Of a stretch of DNA of 64,000 nucleotides, positions 34,734 to 46,274 are shown piece by piece. Position numbers and translations under genes: made by a program. The DNA comes from Hygrophila difformis (lineage: Eukaryota > Streptophyta > Magnoliopsida > Lamiales > Acanthaceae), in NCBI GenBank assembly GCA_030278955.1, contig JAOANR010000002.1, positions 11,521,982 to 11,585,981 on the forward strand, read 5' to 3'. How positions within the stretch are numbered: position 1 is the stretch's first letter; each line of letters opens with the position of its first letter. The notes beneath the pieces were generated by a model that was not told the origin of the DNA, ran no database searches, and saw only the letters and a program-made list of their open reading frames with translations.

Positions 34734-35792
34734 ATGGCACCTAGGAGAAAACCAAGGAAGGTAAGTCCAAACGGCACTGACGCTGACCTCCCCAACGTGC
34801 CCAACAATAATGAGACTCCTCTAAACCTAGGAGAACGAGTACCTCCTGCACCCAAAAACATGGAAGAACGTCTAAGGACTATGGAGGAAGTCCTTGTAGC
34901 ATTAGGAAATGTTGAGGTGCATAGAGCACAAGCAGCAGTACCCCCGCCAGTAGCCCAAGTCAACTACTTGGCATTGGTAAACCCCTACAACCCACCCCAT
35001 TATGACGGCCAAGAGGATCCGGCCAAGTTGGAGGGTTGGATCCGTACCTTTGACAAACTCTTGGACGCTATCAAATGCCCCGACGAGGAGAAGATACGTG
35101 TAGCGACCTACTACTTAGGAGGCGAAGCCGATGAGTGGTGGCAAAACCTTCAAACGAATTCAGAGGAAGATGAAGAATCCTACACTTGGGAAGGACTTAA
35201 GGAAGCCTTGAGAGAAAGATTCTACCCACTGAGCACCAGGACCGCAAAGTACGAAGAATTCATCAACCTCAGACAAGGAGCGCAAACAGTACAAGAGTAC
35301 TACACCAAATTCAAGGAATTGGTACGATTTGCTACAAGGATAGTACCAACTGACTCTGACAAGGCTCAGAAATTCGAGATGGGTCAGAACCTTAGTATCC
35401 GGGAGATACTTGCAGTAGGACAATTCACAAACCTGCAGATGGTTTACGATCGAGCTGTAGCAATTGATCGAGTCCAGCAACTGAAGCGTAAAGAAACCGG
35501 TGAGTCGAGCAAGGACTCACAAGAGTTTGAGAAAAAGAATCGAAACATTAGCAATGGCAATTTTAAGGAGAATAAGAATAAAGGTTTCAATTATGGGAGA
35601 AACGGCATACGTCATACAGTCATACCACGTTGCCCGCAGTGCCACCAAGCCCATCTGGTGCGCGAATGCCCAAGGCGCGGGACTTGTTATAGATGTGGTG
35701 GGGAAGACCACATGATTAGAGAATGCAATGTTCGTGAGGAGAGGATTGAGAAGAGGCTAGATTTGGTAAACCCCCAACCAGAGGAGCCATAG
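34734..35792 (+). CDS. Gag of non-autonomous gypsy element, copy 2
   Basis: 352 residues from the ATG at 34734, same architecture as copy 1. It differs by a handful of residues: near the N-terminus PNN/PKN, RLTT/RLRT and NAEV/NVEV, and further on GLNL/GQNL and QTVY/QMVY. The frame is fully open with both zinc knuckles. Two open gag frames in the array suggest that gag was recently under selection or that the array is young. Confidence 0.88.
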   Translation: MAPRRKPRKVSPNGTDADLPNVPNNNETPLNLGERVPPAPKNMEERLRTMEEVLVALGNVEVHRAQAAVPPPVAQVNYLALVNPYNPPHYDGQEDPAKLEGWIRTFDKLLDAIKCPDEEKIRVATYYLGGEADEWWQNLQTNSEEDEESYTWEGLKEALRERFYPLSTRTAKYEEFINLRQGAQTVQEYYTKFKELVRFATRIVPTDSDKAQKFEMGQNLSIREILAVGQFTNLQMVYDRAVAIDRVQQLKRKETGESSKDSQEFEKKNRNISNGNFKENKNKGFNYGRNGIRHTVIPRCPQCHQAHLVRECPRRGTCYRCGGEDHMIRECNVREERIEKRLDLVNPQPEEP

Positions 35793-35914
35793 GACGATTG
35801 AACGACATTGATCAAGCTGACCTGCCTGCTCAATGAGGAAGGATCATGGGCAACGATACCCGAACCTGTTTGCGAATAATACATAGGCAGTTATGGGGAC
35901 ATAACTGTAATCTT

Positions 35915-36227
35915 AAGGGGGGGAGGATGTAACGACCCGAATATTCTATTCCGAATATTTTGTATTTCGAATAAGCAAATTCAAATTGCTTTGAACTACG
36001 TAATGACTTGATCCCTTCATAGGGTACGTAGGCAACTTGGAAATTTCAATTCTGGGTTCAGTCAAACGATATAATAAAATAATACCAACAACATCAAGAA
36101 CAACAACACATAATGATACAATCACGCAATCAAACAATAGCACAAAGTAGAAAGGACCTTAGTTCCAAGCTCGCGAGAAGCTAACACGCAACTTCGGGGA
36201 CGAATTTGATTCTTAAGGGGGGTAGAC
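35915..36227 (+). promoter_or_regulatory. Two polypurine tracts, interior 2
   Basis: Same arrangement as interior 1: first tract followed by TGTAACGACCCG at 35928, second followed by LTR 3 at 36228, again exactly 300 bp apart. Confidence 0.8.
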
Positions 36228-38954
36228 TGTAATACCCGGGATTTTTATCGGCGTCCAAAGGAATAAAATTTATTTCTTAATCAAATCAAGGTTGAAATAT
36301 CTCCGAGAAGAAGAAAATAATTTATCACAATAAATTATTGCTCGGAAATGAAACGCCGATAGATTCAAAAATTCAAAATGGAATAAAGGAGGGAAAGGAA
36401 GCCCGAAGACATTCCATGAAATCGAGTCAAAAGAATTGAAACTAAATTCAAGAAAGAAAAGAATTTTAATTCCAGGAACCCGTGAAGTTGGAAATAAATT
36501 AATTAGATAAATTGTTGCACGGGAGTCAAAAGATGACGAATTAGAAGCCGACGAATCCAAATGCAACGGACTCAAGATTTCAAGTACGGGATTAACTCGA
36601 GACGAGATTGATTTAAGATAAGAATTTATAAATCCGAGAATGACCCGAAAAATCGAGCCCGAAAATGTAGGAGCACAGAAGTCCGGAAGAGAGGAGAAAA
36701 GGCCCGATCGGATCGCACGGACCCGCCCGGACCGAGGTCCAGGCGGAGGCCGCGCGCTGGCCGCGCGGTCTTTAGCCTAGGTGCGCGCCAAGGGCGCGTG
36801 ACACCCCCAGAATTCGGCAACAACGCGTCCCGACGATTTTCTTGCCATATTTTCGACCCCCCGACTTTGGAAACTCAATCCCGGGCTATGGAATGATATT
36901 GGGACGATATTAGGCTGCTCCCTAACCCTAATTTTCGAATTTTACAGCCTTCAAACCACCTCTAAACTCTCAAAACCGAAAACCCCATATTCTCTTGTGT
37001 TCTTGCCTTCCGATCACTTTCCGACGAACAAACCGGAGAAAGGAGGACGTGGATAGGAAGTATTCAGACCCTAGATAGTGGTAAGATGAAGTCTTGAACT
37101 TCATTTCATAGTTTTCGTCGGATTTAGATTCTAACTTATGGTTTTTATTCTCAAAAACACAAATCGGAGCCAAAGGAAGAAGAATCGACTTGAGGAGATT
37201 CGTTCGTGACATCCCGTGGATTCCGGACGACCCCGTGACCTCCTAGACATCATCCCCACTGTAAGTTAATACTTACTTGGTTTTGGGTGACTTAAAATGC
37301 ACCCAAACATAGAGATTTAGAGACTCAAAATCTGTCAACGCGAAAAAAACCCCGGCGCAGCATATTGGTGCGAATTTTTCGAACACCTAAAACTGCTCAA
37401 ACGGAAAAACTCAAAACAAGAAAAATTTTCCTAAGACATAGATCTAGTTTGTGTAAAATTTTCATAATTTTTCATTGTGTTTTGTTATCCGAAAACGGCC
37501 TCCAACAGACCTGCCCTAAAAGTCGAACATGAAACTGTAACAGATTTGTAATCGGATCAAAACCCCTACTTCAAGAGTTCAAACCGGAAAACTCAAAACT
37601 AGACTTTTGATCCTAACACATTAAACTATGTTGTGTAAAAATTTCATCGATTTTCATCAACGTTTGCTACCCCAAAACGATCCAAACATAAACTGCTTTG
37701 TAAAATGTTTTCGAAAATCTGACAGTGTAGATGTCCGAACTTGATGAGCATGTTCCTATATTTTTTAGGCCGAATTGATCTTCACAATCTAAATGAAAGT
37801 TGTAGAAAATCACGTCTAGTATGTGCATATAAAATTTCAGAATTTTTGGAGTCCATTTGATGTGTCAAATTGTCGAGTTTTGAAGCTTTGTCAAAATCTG
37901 AAACCTGACAGCATGCAACTTTGGTGAAAGACTTGATTTTTGGCTCGTTTCCTTAACCCGGATCGAGAAACTTAAAACATGAAACTTGTTCGTCTCCGTG
38001 TTTTCGAGTTACTGGTGAAATTTTAGGGTTTTCGGACTTAAAGTGAAATTTTAAATAATTACGGAGTAAGACAGCGACTTGTGTAAAGTTATATTTTGAG
38101 AAACTTGTGAAATTTGCGAAATGTGCTATTACCTTGCGGGTTTGATTCCCCAAGGGCGATTGTTTGTTTTCCTGCGGGTTCGATTCCCCAGGATGTGTGT
38201 TGATTCCTATGGGTTCAATTCCCTAGGATGTATTTGAGTTCTTGCAGGTTTGATTCCCCAAGGGCGATCGTTTATTTTCCTGCGGGTTCAATTCCCCAGG
38301 ACGTGTGTTAATTCCTACGGGTTCAATTCCCTAGGGTACGTTTAAACTCTTGCGGGTTCATTTCCCCAAGATCAAATCATATAAAATCATACTGAACAAA
38401 GGTGAAAGAGTGAAATCCTTGAAATACCAAATCCTGAAATCATGAGAGAATTAAGAGCATTGAATAATTTCTTATTAGTGGATGATTAACTTAAATCGTG
38501 TATTACCTGCAAGCATGTTTTTATTAAATTTAATTAAAGGCTTGAAACCCCTAAACCATGCTAGGTGTTAACTTACTCAGCACGTTTTGCTGACCCAAAC
38601 CATTCCTTCTTTTTCCTACAGAGCATATGGATTATACTGAGCACGTACATGCATGGGAATTTTTGGGAATACTTTATTTTAAATTTGCATTAGACTCTCG
38701 TATGAACGGGCCTGTTTAACCCGTGTTTTGGCCATGTCGGCCCTTATACTTTATTTCCGCTGCACAACTTATATTTCCGCTGCGTGTATGGATGATTATT
38801 ATTTTTAAATATAAGTATTTCCGGACTTGGTTGTTTAAAATTATTTTATACCCTTAGCCTTGCATCTTTCAAGTGAGCTCGAATGAAGTCGTGTCTTGCT
38901 TGGGAGGTGTGGCGGTGACATCCCGGCCTGGGTTATCAAATCCGGGGTGTTACA
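36228..38954 (+). mobile_element. Array LTR 3
   Basis: 2727 bp, ends GGGGTGTTACA and is followed by the GCAAT duplication. Carries hairpin array 38132-38371. Confidence 0.92.
38132..38371 (+). repeat. T-arm-like hairpin minisatellite, array LTR 3
   Basis: Seven units, same order. One unit has lost a base of its GGG arm (TTGCAGG) and another has TAGGG for TAGGA. Confidence 0.87.
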
Positions 38955-40488
38955 GCAATGCTTAACCAACCCATCTAAATTTTGAGGATATGATGGATTC
39001 AAGATGCAACGCTTAACCAACCCACATATATGACACATATAATCACAACGTCACAGTTTGCGCCTTTTAGCTTTAAAAATTCATTTTTAAGGCGATCGAT
39101 ATGAAGTTTCAACTGTAGATTCACGACTCATATACGAACAACTTTCACGTTTTAGGTTTTTCAAAATAATGCACGGAAACATGTCAAAAATCGAGTCTTT
39201 TACACAGACCTTGTGCTGTCAGGAAAACAGTGGTGGCGATTCATCTTTTAACAAGTATTAGACATAGTAAACATTGATAAATATTATAAAACTTTACAGG
39301 TAATTACTAGACATGATAATGAAGAACTTCTGTTCAGACACCAACAACAGAATCCGACTGGATCATTGCGAAAAATGCAACCCGATCCGGATCCACCCTG
39401 CTGTCAGATTTTCGAAAACCTTATAACTTTCACATAAAACCAGATCTGATTTGGGGGTTTTGAACAACGACCAAAATTCACGAAATTTTTACGCAATACT
39501 CTTCATGATGTTAGAAACAACTTTAAAGTTTTGAGTTTTTCAGTTTGAAGATTGTAAGAGATCTAAATTTTGGAGTTTCAAAAGTTGCGCAGAAGGGATC
39601 CTATGGTGACAGATTTATATGGGTTGCTTAAATCTTCTAATCTACTCAAATGCTCCAAAATTTCTATGATAAGACATGAGTGGATCCTAGAGTCTTAAAT
39701 CTCGTCGGTATAGTCTCTGGAGTCTACGGACAAGCCCGAATCACCACGCCTCCCTCTTCTTTGGGTCCGATTCATGATCACAAGATAGAAAAGCTTGATA
39801 TTAAACTCTATACTCGACCCAAAAGACATGAAATAAGAACCAAAATATTCCCTTACCACTAACCTACAACTGTGGCGTGTCACAAATCGCCAACAAGTCG
39901 TCTTCTCCTTCGAACAGTCCACGAACGCTCACAACTTGGGGTTTTTCGGATGTTTGAAGATGGGGTCGAGTTGGAGGCGGCTAGGAGTAGGGTTTCGCCT
40001 ATTTATGGCCTAAAACCTTCTTAAACCTCCATCAAATTAATGGAGACATTTATGGGCCGAAAATCATGGAAATTGAAGGCAAATCCCATCGAATCCGCGC
40101 TTGCCCGTTTGCTGCTGCTGCGTGCTGATGGCCCGCTATGGAGGCTGGAGCTCGCGACGGGCGTGCGTCCTGGTCTGGGCTGTGCCCCTGGGCTGGGTTG
40201 TTTCACCTCCGTCGGGCCTTTCTCCTCTCTTTTTAGGCTTTTCTCCTACTATATTCTTGGGCTTAATTATTGGGTTACTGTAAGACTTAAAATTCCTTCT
40301 TCCAATATATTTCGGGCTCAAATTTACTACGCATTCGAAGTCTTAAATTCGTCAACGTCTGACTCCTGCACAATAATTTATTTTAATTAAATTATTTCCG
40401 ACTCCAGGGGACTCTTGGAATTTAAATTCTTTTGATCGTGAATTTAATTCCATTTCTTTTGAGTGTGAATAAAATCATGGGTATTACA
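38955..40488 (-). mobile_element. Minus element 3' LTR, part B
   Basis: Continues part A. Ends GGGTATTACA at 40488, which is the LTR start on the minus strand. A CCATAAATAGGC TATA-like box (minus strand, about 40000-40011) lies upstream of the leader, and a GC-richer block lies at 40110-40210. Confidence 0.85.
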
Positions 40489-40664
40489 GTCTATACTCCT
40501 TAGAAATCAACTTCGTCCTCGAAGTTGGGTATTTAACTATACTGAGCGGAATATTAAACTTAAAAATGATCGAGAACATATAGAAATAATTGCTAGCTTA
40601 ACAATCGCGAGCGTATCTCGACTTGGGTATTTATTGACGGGTCGTTACATCCTCCTCCCCTTAA
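40489..40664 (-). promoter_or_regulatory. Two polypurine tracts of the minus element
   Basis: On the minus strand a tract (40664-40651, AAGGGGAGGAGGA) is followed by TGTAACGACCCG at 40650. A second tract (about 40501-40489, AAGGAGTATAGAC) is followed by the LTR at 40488. The two LTR-start-like points are 162 bp apart. This is the same double arrangement as in the gag-only array. Confidence 0.75.
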
Positions 40665-41173
40665 GCTTGCAGTTATATCCCCATAACTGTGGTTGAATTG
40701 CTCTGACTTTTTGGCATGTCCGGTATCGAGACTCAATATCCTTTGAGTAAGACACATGGTCAATGGATCTGGGTATTCTTTTACCACTGGGATATCATCA
40801 ATCCTGACTTTGAGCGTATCTTTTACGCATCAAACTACGAAACTTAAAGGCACTAATTACCTTGCTGCTTTTCTTAGGGGATTGAGAGTAGAAGATAACT
40901 CTCTTTTCCCTGCTCTTTGACAAGGTGATCTTATGTTTTTGGGATTCGATCACCGTTTTATACCAGGTCAACCAATCCATCCCCAGTATAAAGTCAAAGT
41001 CCTTTAAGTCAAATTCACTAAATTTGCAAAGAATTCTACGTTCTTGATTACTACAAGAATTTCGTTATAACATTTAGAGCACACTACTACTTCTCCTGAA
41101 GGTAGTTGAATTCCTAAGCTAATTATCTCATGCTTACGTAGCTCTAGTTCAGGCAAGATTCTTGATGATATAA
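40665..41173 (-). pseudogene. Protease-region remnant of the minus element
   Basis: Includes a frame matching the MDWLTWYKTVIESQKHKITLS segment that follows protease in relatives (40980-40798), with upstream protease sequence shifted in frame. After VVKEYPD the sequence jumps to the end-of-element region with TATGGGGATATAACTG. RT, RNase H and integrase are therefore deleted, about 2.8 kb compared with the full-length element. Confidence 0.75.
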
Positions 41174-42075
41174 TTAAATACTTGTTCCAGAATCAAACAG
41201 AACCTTAACTAGTGTATTTAAGATACGGAATGCACCTGCCATCACCTTGCCTTGTGCAGGTATGTCTGCTTGCTTGATCGCATTCGGCCGTCCCACAGGC
41301 CTTCCTTGATTACCCTGTTGATTCTGATTCGGGTTTTGGTTCTGATTCTGTTGAGGACGCTGATTCTGATTATGTGGAGGTCTTGGTCCTTGATTTTTAC
41401 CATTTCGGCCACCTTGGTACTGTGGCTGGGCGGGACCATTAACTAGATCCTTCCTCCTTTTAATATACTCCATTCGGGTTCTGCATTCCCTCCACATATG
41501 GCTTCGTCGGCTGCAACGGTAACACGTACCAGGTTCCGGACATCCTCTCACCGGGTGAGGTTTGTTGCACCTCGAACACCGTGGTATGGAATCCCCATGG
41601 GTAGGAACTTGTCTGTTATTGCCTCCATTATTGCCTTGAATTGGTCTATCTGGGCCTCCACGGAAATTGTTCCTACCCGAGTTATTATCAGCTCTGTTGT
41701 CTCTATTTCTCTTGTCTTGCCCTTTTGGTCCTCGGCTATTCTCACCTATAGCCTTCCTTTTCAACCCTTGAACTCGTGCGATCGCTACAGCACAATCATA
41801 CACCGCTTGCAAATCTGCATAGTGAACGTCAGTTATCACTTCCATGATTGATAGGTTTAACCCCATCTCAAATTTTTGTGCCTTTTCCACATCAGTAGGC
41901 ACTAGTCTTGGTGCAAACCTAACCAATTTCTTGAGTTGGTTATAGTACTCTTGCATCATCTGACTTCCTTGCTTCAGGGACAGAAACTCCTCATACATTG
42001 TCGCTTTCGTACTCAAGGGGTAAAAACGATCTCCCAGTAGCTCCATGAATTCATTCCATGAGTAGGGTTCATCTT

Positions 42076-42365
42076 TATAACACCCTCATTTTCGGCGCAG
42101 CGGAAAGATTGGGTGCTACTCTAGATGTTGCGGGCTCCAGAGTGATTGCTGACACCACAAACCAATATGAGCTCTTTCTAGTGCGCTTTGGCCTCACTTA
42201 AGCACACACTAAAAGGCTTCCCAGGAGATCACCCATCCTAGAATTACTGCAAAGCAAGCACACTTAACTTTGGAGTTCTTATAGGATGATTACCAAGAAA
42301 GAAAGGTACATTGTTGGTATGAGTAGCTTATTTCACTCCATTTAAGCATTCTCCGGGGTATTACA
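42076..42365 (-). mobile_element. Cassandra-type solo LTR with 5S rRNA-like sequence
   Basis: On the minus strand it starts TGTAATACCCCGG and ends near GGGTGTTATA, 290 bp. The flanks ATCTT (42071-42075) and ATCTT (42366-42370) are a perfect 5-bp duplication inside gag. The 5S-like segment identifies it as a Cassandra terminal-repeat retrotransposon in miniature (TRIM). No second LTR or primer site is present, so it is a solo LTR. Confidence 0.92.
42205..42325 (-). other. 5S rRNA-like segment in Cassandra LTR
   Basis: On the minus strand it contains recognisable 5S pieces in order: GAACTCCAAAGTTAAG, TGTGCTTGCTTTG, TAGGATGGGTGATCTCCTGG and GAAGCC. The block around GGATGGGTGA-CTCCTGGGAAG corresponds to the 5S C-box. 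Divergence from functional 5S rRNA is clear, so it is not called as an rRNA gene. Confidence 0.85.
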
Positions 42366-43260
42366 ATCTTCATCACTTAGCTTCCCTTGGATGACTTGCC
42401 ACCAATCGTCTGCCTCGCCTCCCAAGTAGTAGGATGCCACGTGAACATTTTCTCCCTCCGGGCACTTAAGAGCATTCAACAGTTTGTCGAAAGTTCTAAT
42501 TCACTCCTCAAACTTGGTCGCTTCCTGGCCAGCCTAGTGTGCGGTTGGTATAGATTCACCATTGCTAAGTAGTTTATGCGAGCTTCTAGTGGAGGTACTC
42601 CTGCTCCCACCGCAGCTTCCCCTTAAACGGTTGTGTACATTATTGGGCATAGGAGGTGCTTGCCCTCCTTGGTTTGGTACATCATTGTTTTGTATTGGTG
42701 CACTGGGGTTTTTGGTGCTTCGTTGTTGTTCGTTGGGAGTGGTTGATTTCCGGGTCTTCTTCTAGGTGGCATTCTATTACAAAGAACACAAGGATTAGAT
42801 TCCTAATGATACATTAGTGTGTCAGTCACAAATTGACTAAGTCAAAAGGTGTTAGAAGTAGTATCTTTGTTCTGTTATTATTATGGTTTGATAAATATCA
42901 CTTGGAAAGCACAAATAAGGTATTCAGTTGTAAGATAGTGAATGCTAGAAAATAATATTGCTTGTATATATTTTATTGATATCATAAATAATTTATTGGT
43001 TTACAAGCGACGCTCGATAAAAAGGAAATTCAGGACAAGACTCTAAAGGGGAATAGTTTTTGCAATGACAAAAATGGAAGTATTAGCAAAATAATCAAAG
43101 TGCATCATAAACTCATAGTCCCTAATCCTATAGAGAATAGGTGTTAGGATCTTCTTGAGGGCCCACTGGGTTCAGTAGCACCATTATCTGCTAAGGGACT
43201 AGTTGTCGGAGCATAATCAATTATATTGATTAGGTTTGTCTTTTCTAGCATTATGTGGTG

Positions 43261-43455
43261 TTAACGCAGGAGTCCATTGATTTGGGCCTCCAACTCGTTC
43301 ACTCGATGATGATCAGCAGCCCTAAGATTAGCGAAATGGGCTAAGTCAGTTACCAATTGTCCTATGCGGTTCTTATAATACTGGATATGTTGTTGGGAAT
43401 CAAGATATGCATTCTTGAGTTTCATCATTAGGTTTGTCATGCCTTGGTCAGCTAT
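43261..43455 (-). pseudogene. Decayed coiled-coil leader ORF
   Basis: Homologous in position and sequence to the ORFs at 17407-17826 and 51868-52209. The expected ATG at 43455 is ATA (ATAGCTGACCAAGG), the first in-frame ATG is at 43440, and a TAA at 43263-43261 stops it after about 60 residues. Retained signature: MMKLKNAYLDSQQHIQ, GQL, LRAADHHRVNELEAQI. Confidence 0.7.
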
Positions 43456-43552
43456 CTAGTGCAACAAGAAGGGCTAAGTTAGAGTACATTCAGAAATAAG
43501 GTTAGTAATGTGCAAAAATGTAGGAATGCATGATGTTTGCGTATGCAACACC

Positions 43553-43584
43553 ACCCCCCCCCCCCCCCCCCCAAAAAAAAAAGT
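43553..43584. repeat. Homopolymer run C(n)A(n)
   Basis: About 18-20 consecutive C followed by about ten A. Length is likely unstable and may be affected by sequencing error. Confidence 0.8.
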
Positions 43585-43789
43585 TTGTATATAATATTTT
43601 ATTTTCCATGGGGTTTTAAAAGACTTCAAAATTTTGGGCCTTCCATGGAAATGGGTTAAAAGAAAATAATTGAATAGATTTTTGGGCCTCTATAATGGAC
43701 CAAAAAATAATAAATATTTGGGCTTTTAAAACATTGGGCTTTAAAAATTTCGACTTTAAAAAATTTGGTCTCTTTTTTAGAAAGAATGG

Positions 43790-43801
43790 GCTCTGATACC
43801 A
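43790..43801 (-). promoter_or_regulatory. Primer binding site of minus element
   Basis: Minus strand TGGTATCAGAGC, next to the degraded LTR end near 43806. Confidence 0.88.
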
Positions 43802-43805
43802 CTTT

Positions 43806-45356
43806 CTAATAACCCGAATTTGATAACTCAGGCCGGGATGTCACCGCCACACCTTCCAAGTTAAACACGAATTTCCTCGAGCTCATTTGAAAGATGCTAA
43901 GGTTAAGAGGTTTCAAAAATATCATTTAAAAATAATAATTTAGCATCCATGCATTTAATAAGTACGAAAATAAAAGCGGAAAATAGAGTATGAGCCAACA
44001 TGGCCAAAACGAAGCGACAGGTGCATACCAAGAAAAATGCAACATTTTCAAAAAAAAAAAATATTGTCTTTTCCCCGTCCAGGTGCATGCACGTGCTTAT
44101 GCATGTGTTCCGTACTCTGAAAAGAAAAATGAACAAAGGATTTTATCAATATATAAAATACTAAGTAAGTTAACTCTTAACATAACAATAATGGATTTTT
44201 CAATTAAATTAAATTGAATTTTTATCACACATAGATTTAATGTAAAAATATAATTCGGCAAAAATAATAAAAAGGGAGTTTAAAGGCATAATTTTAAAGA
44301 CACGTTTTAATTTAAAGAAGCGAACAAAATACTATACTCATAAATTTAAATTCTAAAGATTTAGACATAAACTTTTAAAAAAAAACATGCATAGAATTTA
44401 ATAGATAAAGATTGTATTAAAAGTATTAAATCTCGTTACTCTAGAAAGAGAACACCACAGTCTCAATTTCAAGTATCAAGTTTCAGATTGCAAAAGCAAT
44501 CAGGGTATCCGCCATATACAGACATACTCCGGAGCATTGGGTAACCCATACAGATACACCCAAGAGTGCAGACTCATATATCAATTTCCGTCTTGGCACA
44601 CAAACATGATGAATTCAAGGTGCAAAGCTTCACCAACCTATCTAAATGTCGAGGACATGATGTATTCAAGGTGCAATGTTGAACCAACCCATCTAAAAAT
44701 CATAAGTGGCAATCTAAACTCAATCTAGTCTAACAGTTAGTTATAACGGACACGGTATATTCCAGGTGCAATGCTTAACCAACAAATCCAAGAAGGTGTC
44801 TTCTTCTTCTAAGTGACCACAAACGCTCACAACTAGGGGTTTTTCGGAAGTTTGAAGATCGGTTGGAGTTGGAGGCTGCTAGGAGTCTGATCTAGGCTTA
44901 AGGTTTTGCCTATTTATGGCCTAAAACCTTCCTAAACCTGCAACAAATCAGTGGAGACGTTTACGGGCTGAAAATCATGGAAATTAACGGCAAATCCCGT
45001 CGAATCCGTGTTTGCTCGTTTGCTGTTGCTGCTGCGTGCTGATGGTGCGCTATGGAGGCTGGAGAGTGCGACGGGCGCGCGACCTGGTCTAGGCCGTGCA
45101 CCTGGACTGGACCGTTTCACCTCCGTCGGGCCTTTCTCCTCTCTTTTTGGGTTTTTCTTCTTCTACATTTTTGGGCTTAACTATTGGGTTACTCTGAGAC
45201 TTAAAATTCCTTCTTCCAATATACTTCAGGCTCAAATTAACTATGCATTCGAAGTCTTGAATTCATCGACGACTGACTCCCGTGCAATAATTTATTTTAA
45301 TTAAATTATTTCCGACTCCACGTGGCTCTTGGAATTGAAATTCATTTGATCGTGAA
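43806..45356 (-). mobile_element. Minus element 5' LTR, deleted
   Basis: Matches the 3' LTR from its end inward. It lacks about 0.9 kb in the middle (junction near 44785-44800, where the 3' LTR has 38980-39890) and about 40 bp at its start. EPRV coding sequence resumes near 45357. Confidence 0.75.
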
Positions 45357-45644
45357 TGGTGTCATTAGGCAAAAGCCCAAAAGAACATCAAAAGACTAAG
45401 AGGTAAAAAAATTTTTAAAAAAAATTCTTTGCTGTGAGAATAATGATTTTCCAACAATTATAGAAGAATCAGAAGAAAAGAGAAGAAATAAGAAGAGCCG
45501 AGGATCATATAGCAAGAGTTTCAGAAGACCTCGATTCCGAAGAAGAAGAGCATGGTGGTCCAAGAGCAAGGCCAGAACATACAAAACTGGAAAAAGAACG
45601 GGAATGACGAAGAGTTCATCCCAAAGCTCAAGTAGCTCAGCAGC
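45357..45644 (+). pseudogene. EPRV coat protein C-terminal basic region, piece 3
   Basis: Lys/Arg-rich reading with KNIKRLRGKKIFKK and further basic runs, typical of the region before the zinc knuckle in caulimovirid coat proteins. It has multiple stops. It continues after the solo LTR at 48327. Confidence 0.65.
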
Positions 45645-46274
45645 TGTAACACCCCGGTTTTTGGTCAACCAGGTCGGGGTGTCACCGCCACACCTCCCTA
45701 GCAAGACACGGATTCTCCGAGCTCGCTAAAGAGATGCAAGGCTATGGTTTTTCAGAATTTAAAATATTCAAACAGCCCGTTCATATATAATTTAAACAAT
45801 AATACATCAAAGTTGCAGCGGAAAATAATATTTACATATTTATTGCAGCGGAATTTAAATATAGGGCCAACATGGCCAGAATACGGGTTAAACAGGCCCG
45901 TTCATGCAGGATCTAGTCTAATACAAAAATTCAAAATAATATATATCATCCCAAGCTTCCCGTGTATGCATATGACGATGCATAATTCTCAACTCTGGAA
46001 GAAAAAGAAATAAAAAAAAAACATGGTTTTGGTCAGCACTACGTGCTGAGTAAGTTAACACGTACAAGATTATGAGGTTTCAAAGCCTTTATTTAAATTT
46101 AAAAGGAAACATGTGCATAATTTAAACAAATCATGTAATCGCATAATTTAGAAGACATGGATTCATAAGATCCTCAATATAGCTTGCAACGTATTTAAAT
46201 AAGTTACTGTAAATTTAAAACACAAATTTTCAAGGATTTAATTGGATTCCCTTATCGATGTCTCGTTTCGTTTC

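Larger units (their letters stand above)
26729..38954 (+). mobile_element. Gag-only (TR-GAG-like) tandem array: LTR-gag-LTR-gag-LTR
   Basis: Three nearly identical 2.73 kb LTRs (26729-29454, 31479-34203, 36228-38954) alternate with two 2.02 kb interiors. Each interior holds only a primer site, gag and two polypurine tracts. The whole block is flanked by GCAAT (26724-26728 and 38955-38959), so the array has the ends of a single integration. The extra unit probably arose by unequal recombination between LTRs. No pol is present in either interior, so the element would need enzymes supplied by a relative. Confidence 0.93.
41174..42772 (-). pseudogene. Gag of minus gypsy element, interrupted by Cassandra LTR
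   Basis: Starts at ATG 42772 (MPPRRRPG) but soon loses frame. The capsid half continues left of the inserted LTR as an open frame 42046-41174. That frame has the retrotransposon Gag signature ([42 protein letters not shown]), zinc knuckles CSRCNKPHPVRGC and CYRCSRRSHMWREC, an Asn/Gln-rich linker, and the beginning of protease (VLFDSGTS). It is non-functional. Confidence 0.85.
25746..45356 (-). mobile_element. Minus-strand gypsy element with large pol deletion, nested host of other insertions
   Basis: Read right to left: 5' LTR (45356-43806, truncated and internally deleted), primer site (43801-43790), decayed coiled-coil ORF, gag, part of protease, two polypurine tracts, then the 3' LTR (40488-38955 joined to 26728-25746). 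RT, RNase H and integrase are absent: the frame goes from the region after protease straight to the end of the element. It hosts the gag-only array (26729-38954) in its 3' LTR and a Cassandra-type solo LTR (42076-42365) in gag. It lies inside EPRV coat protein sequence. Confidence 0.8.

Noticed and set aside
29985..35792. Tandemly duplicated host gag-like gene
   Set aside because: Both copies lie between LTRs with primer sites and polypurine tracts and share a single target duplication, so they are retrotransposon gag genes, not a domesticated host pair.
42205..42325. Functional 5S rRNA gene
   Set aside because: Too diverged from 5S, embedded in a transposon LTR with a target duplication, and not in a tandem 5S array.
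43553..43584. Possible regulatory C-tract
   Set aside because: A simple homopolymer run of uncertain length, more likely slippage or sequencing error than a site.
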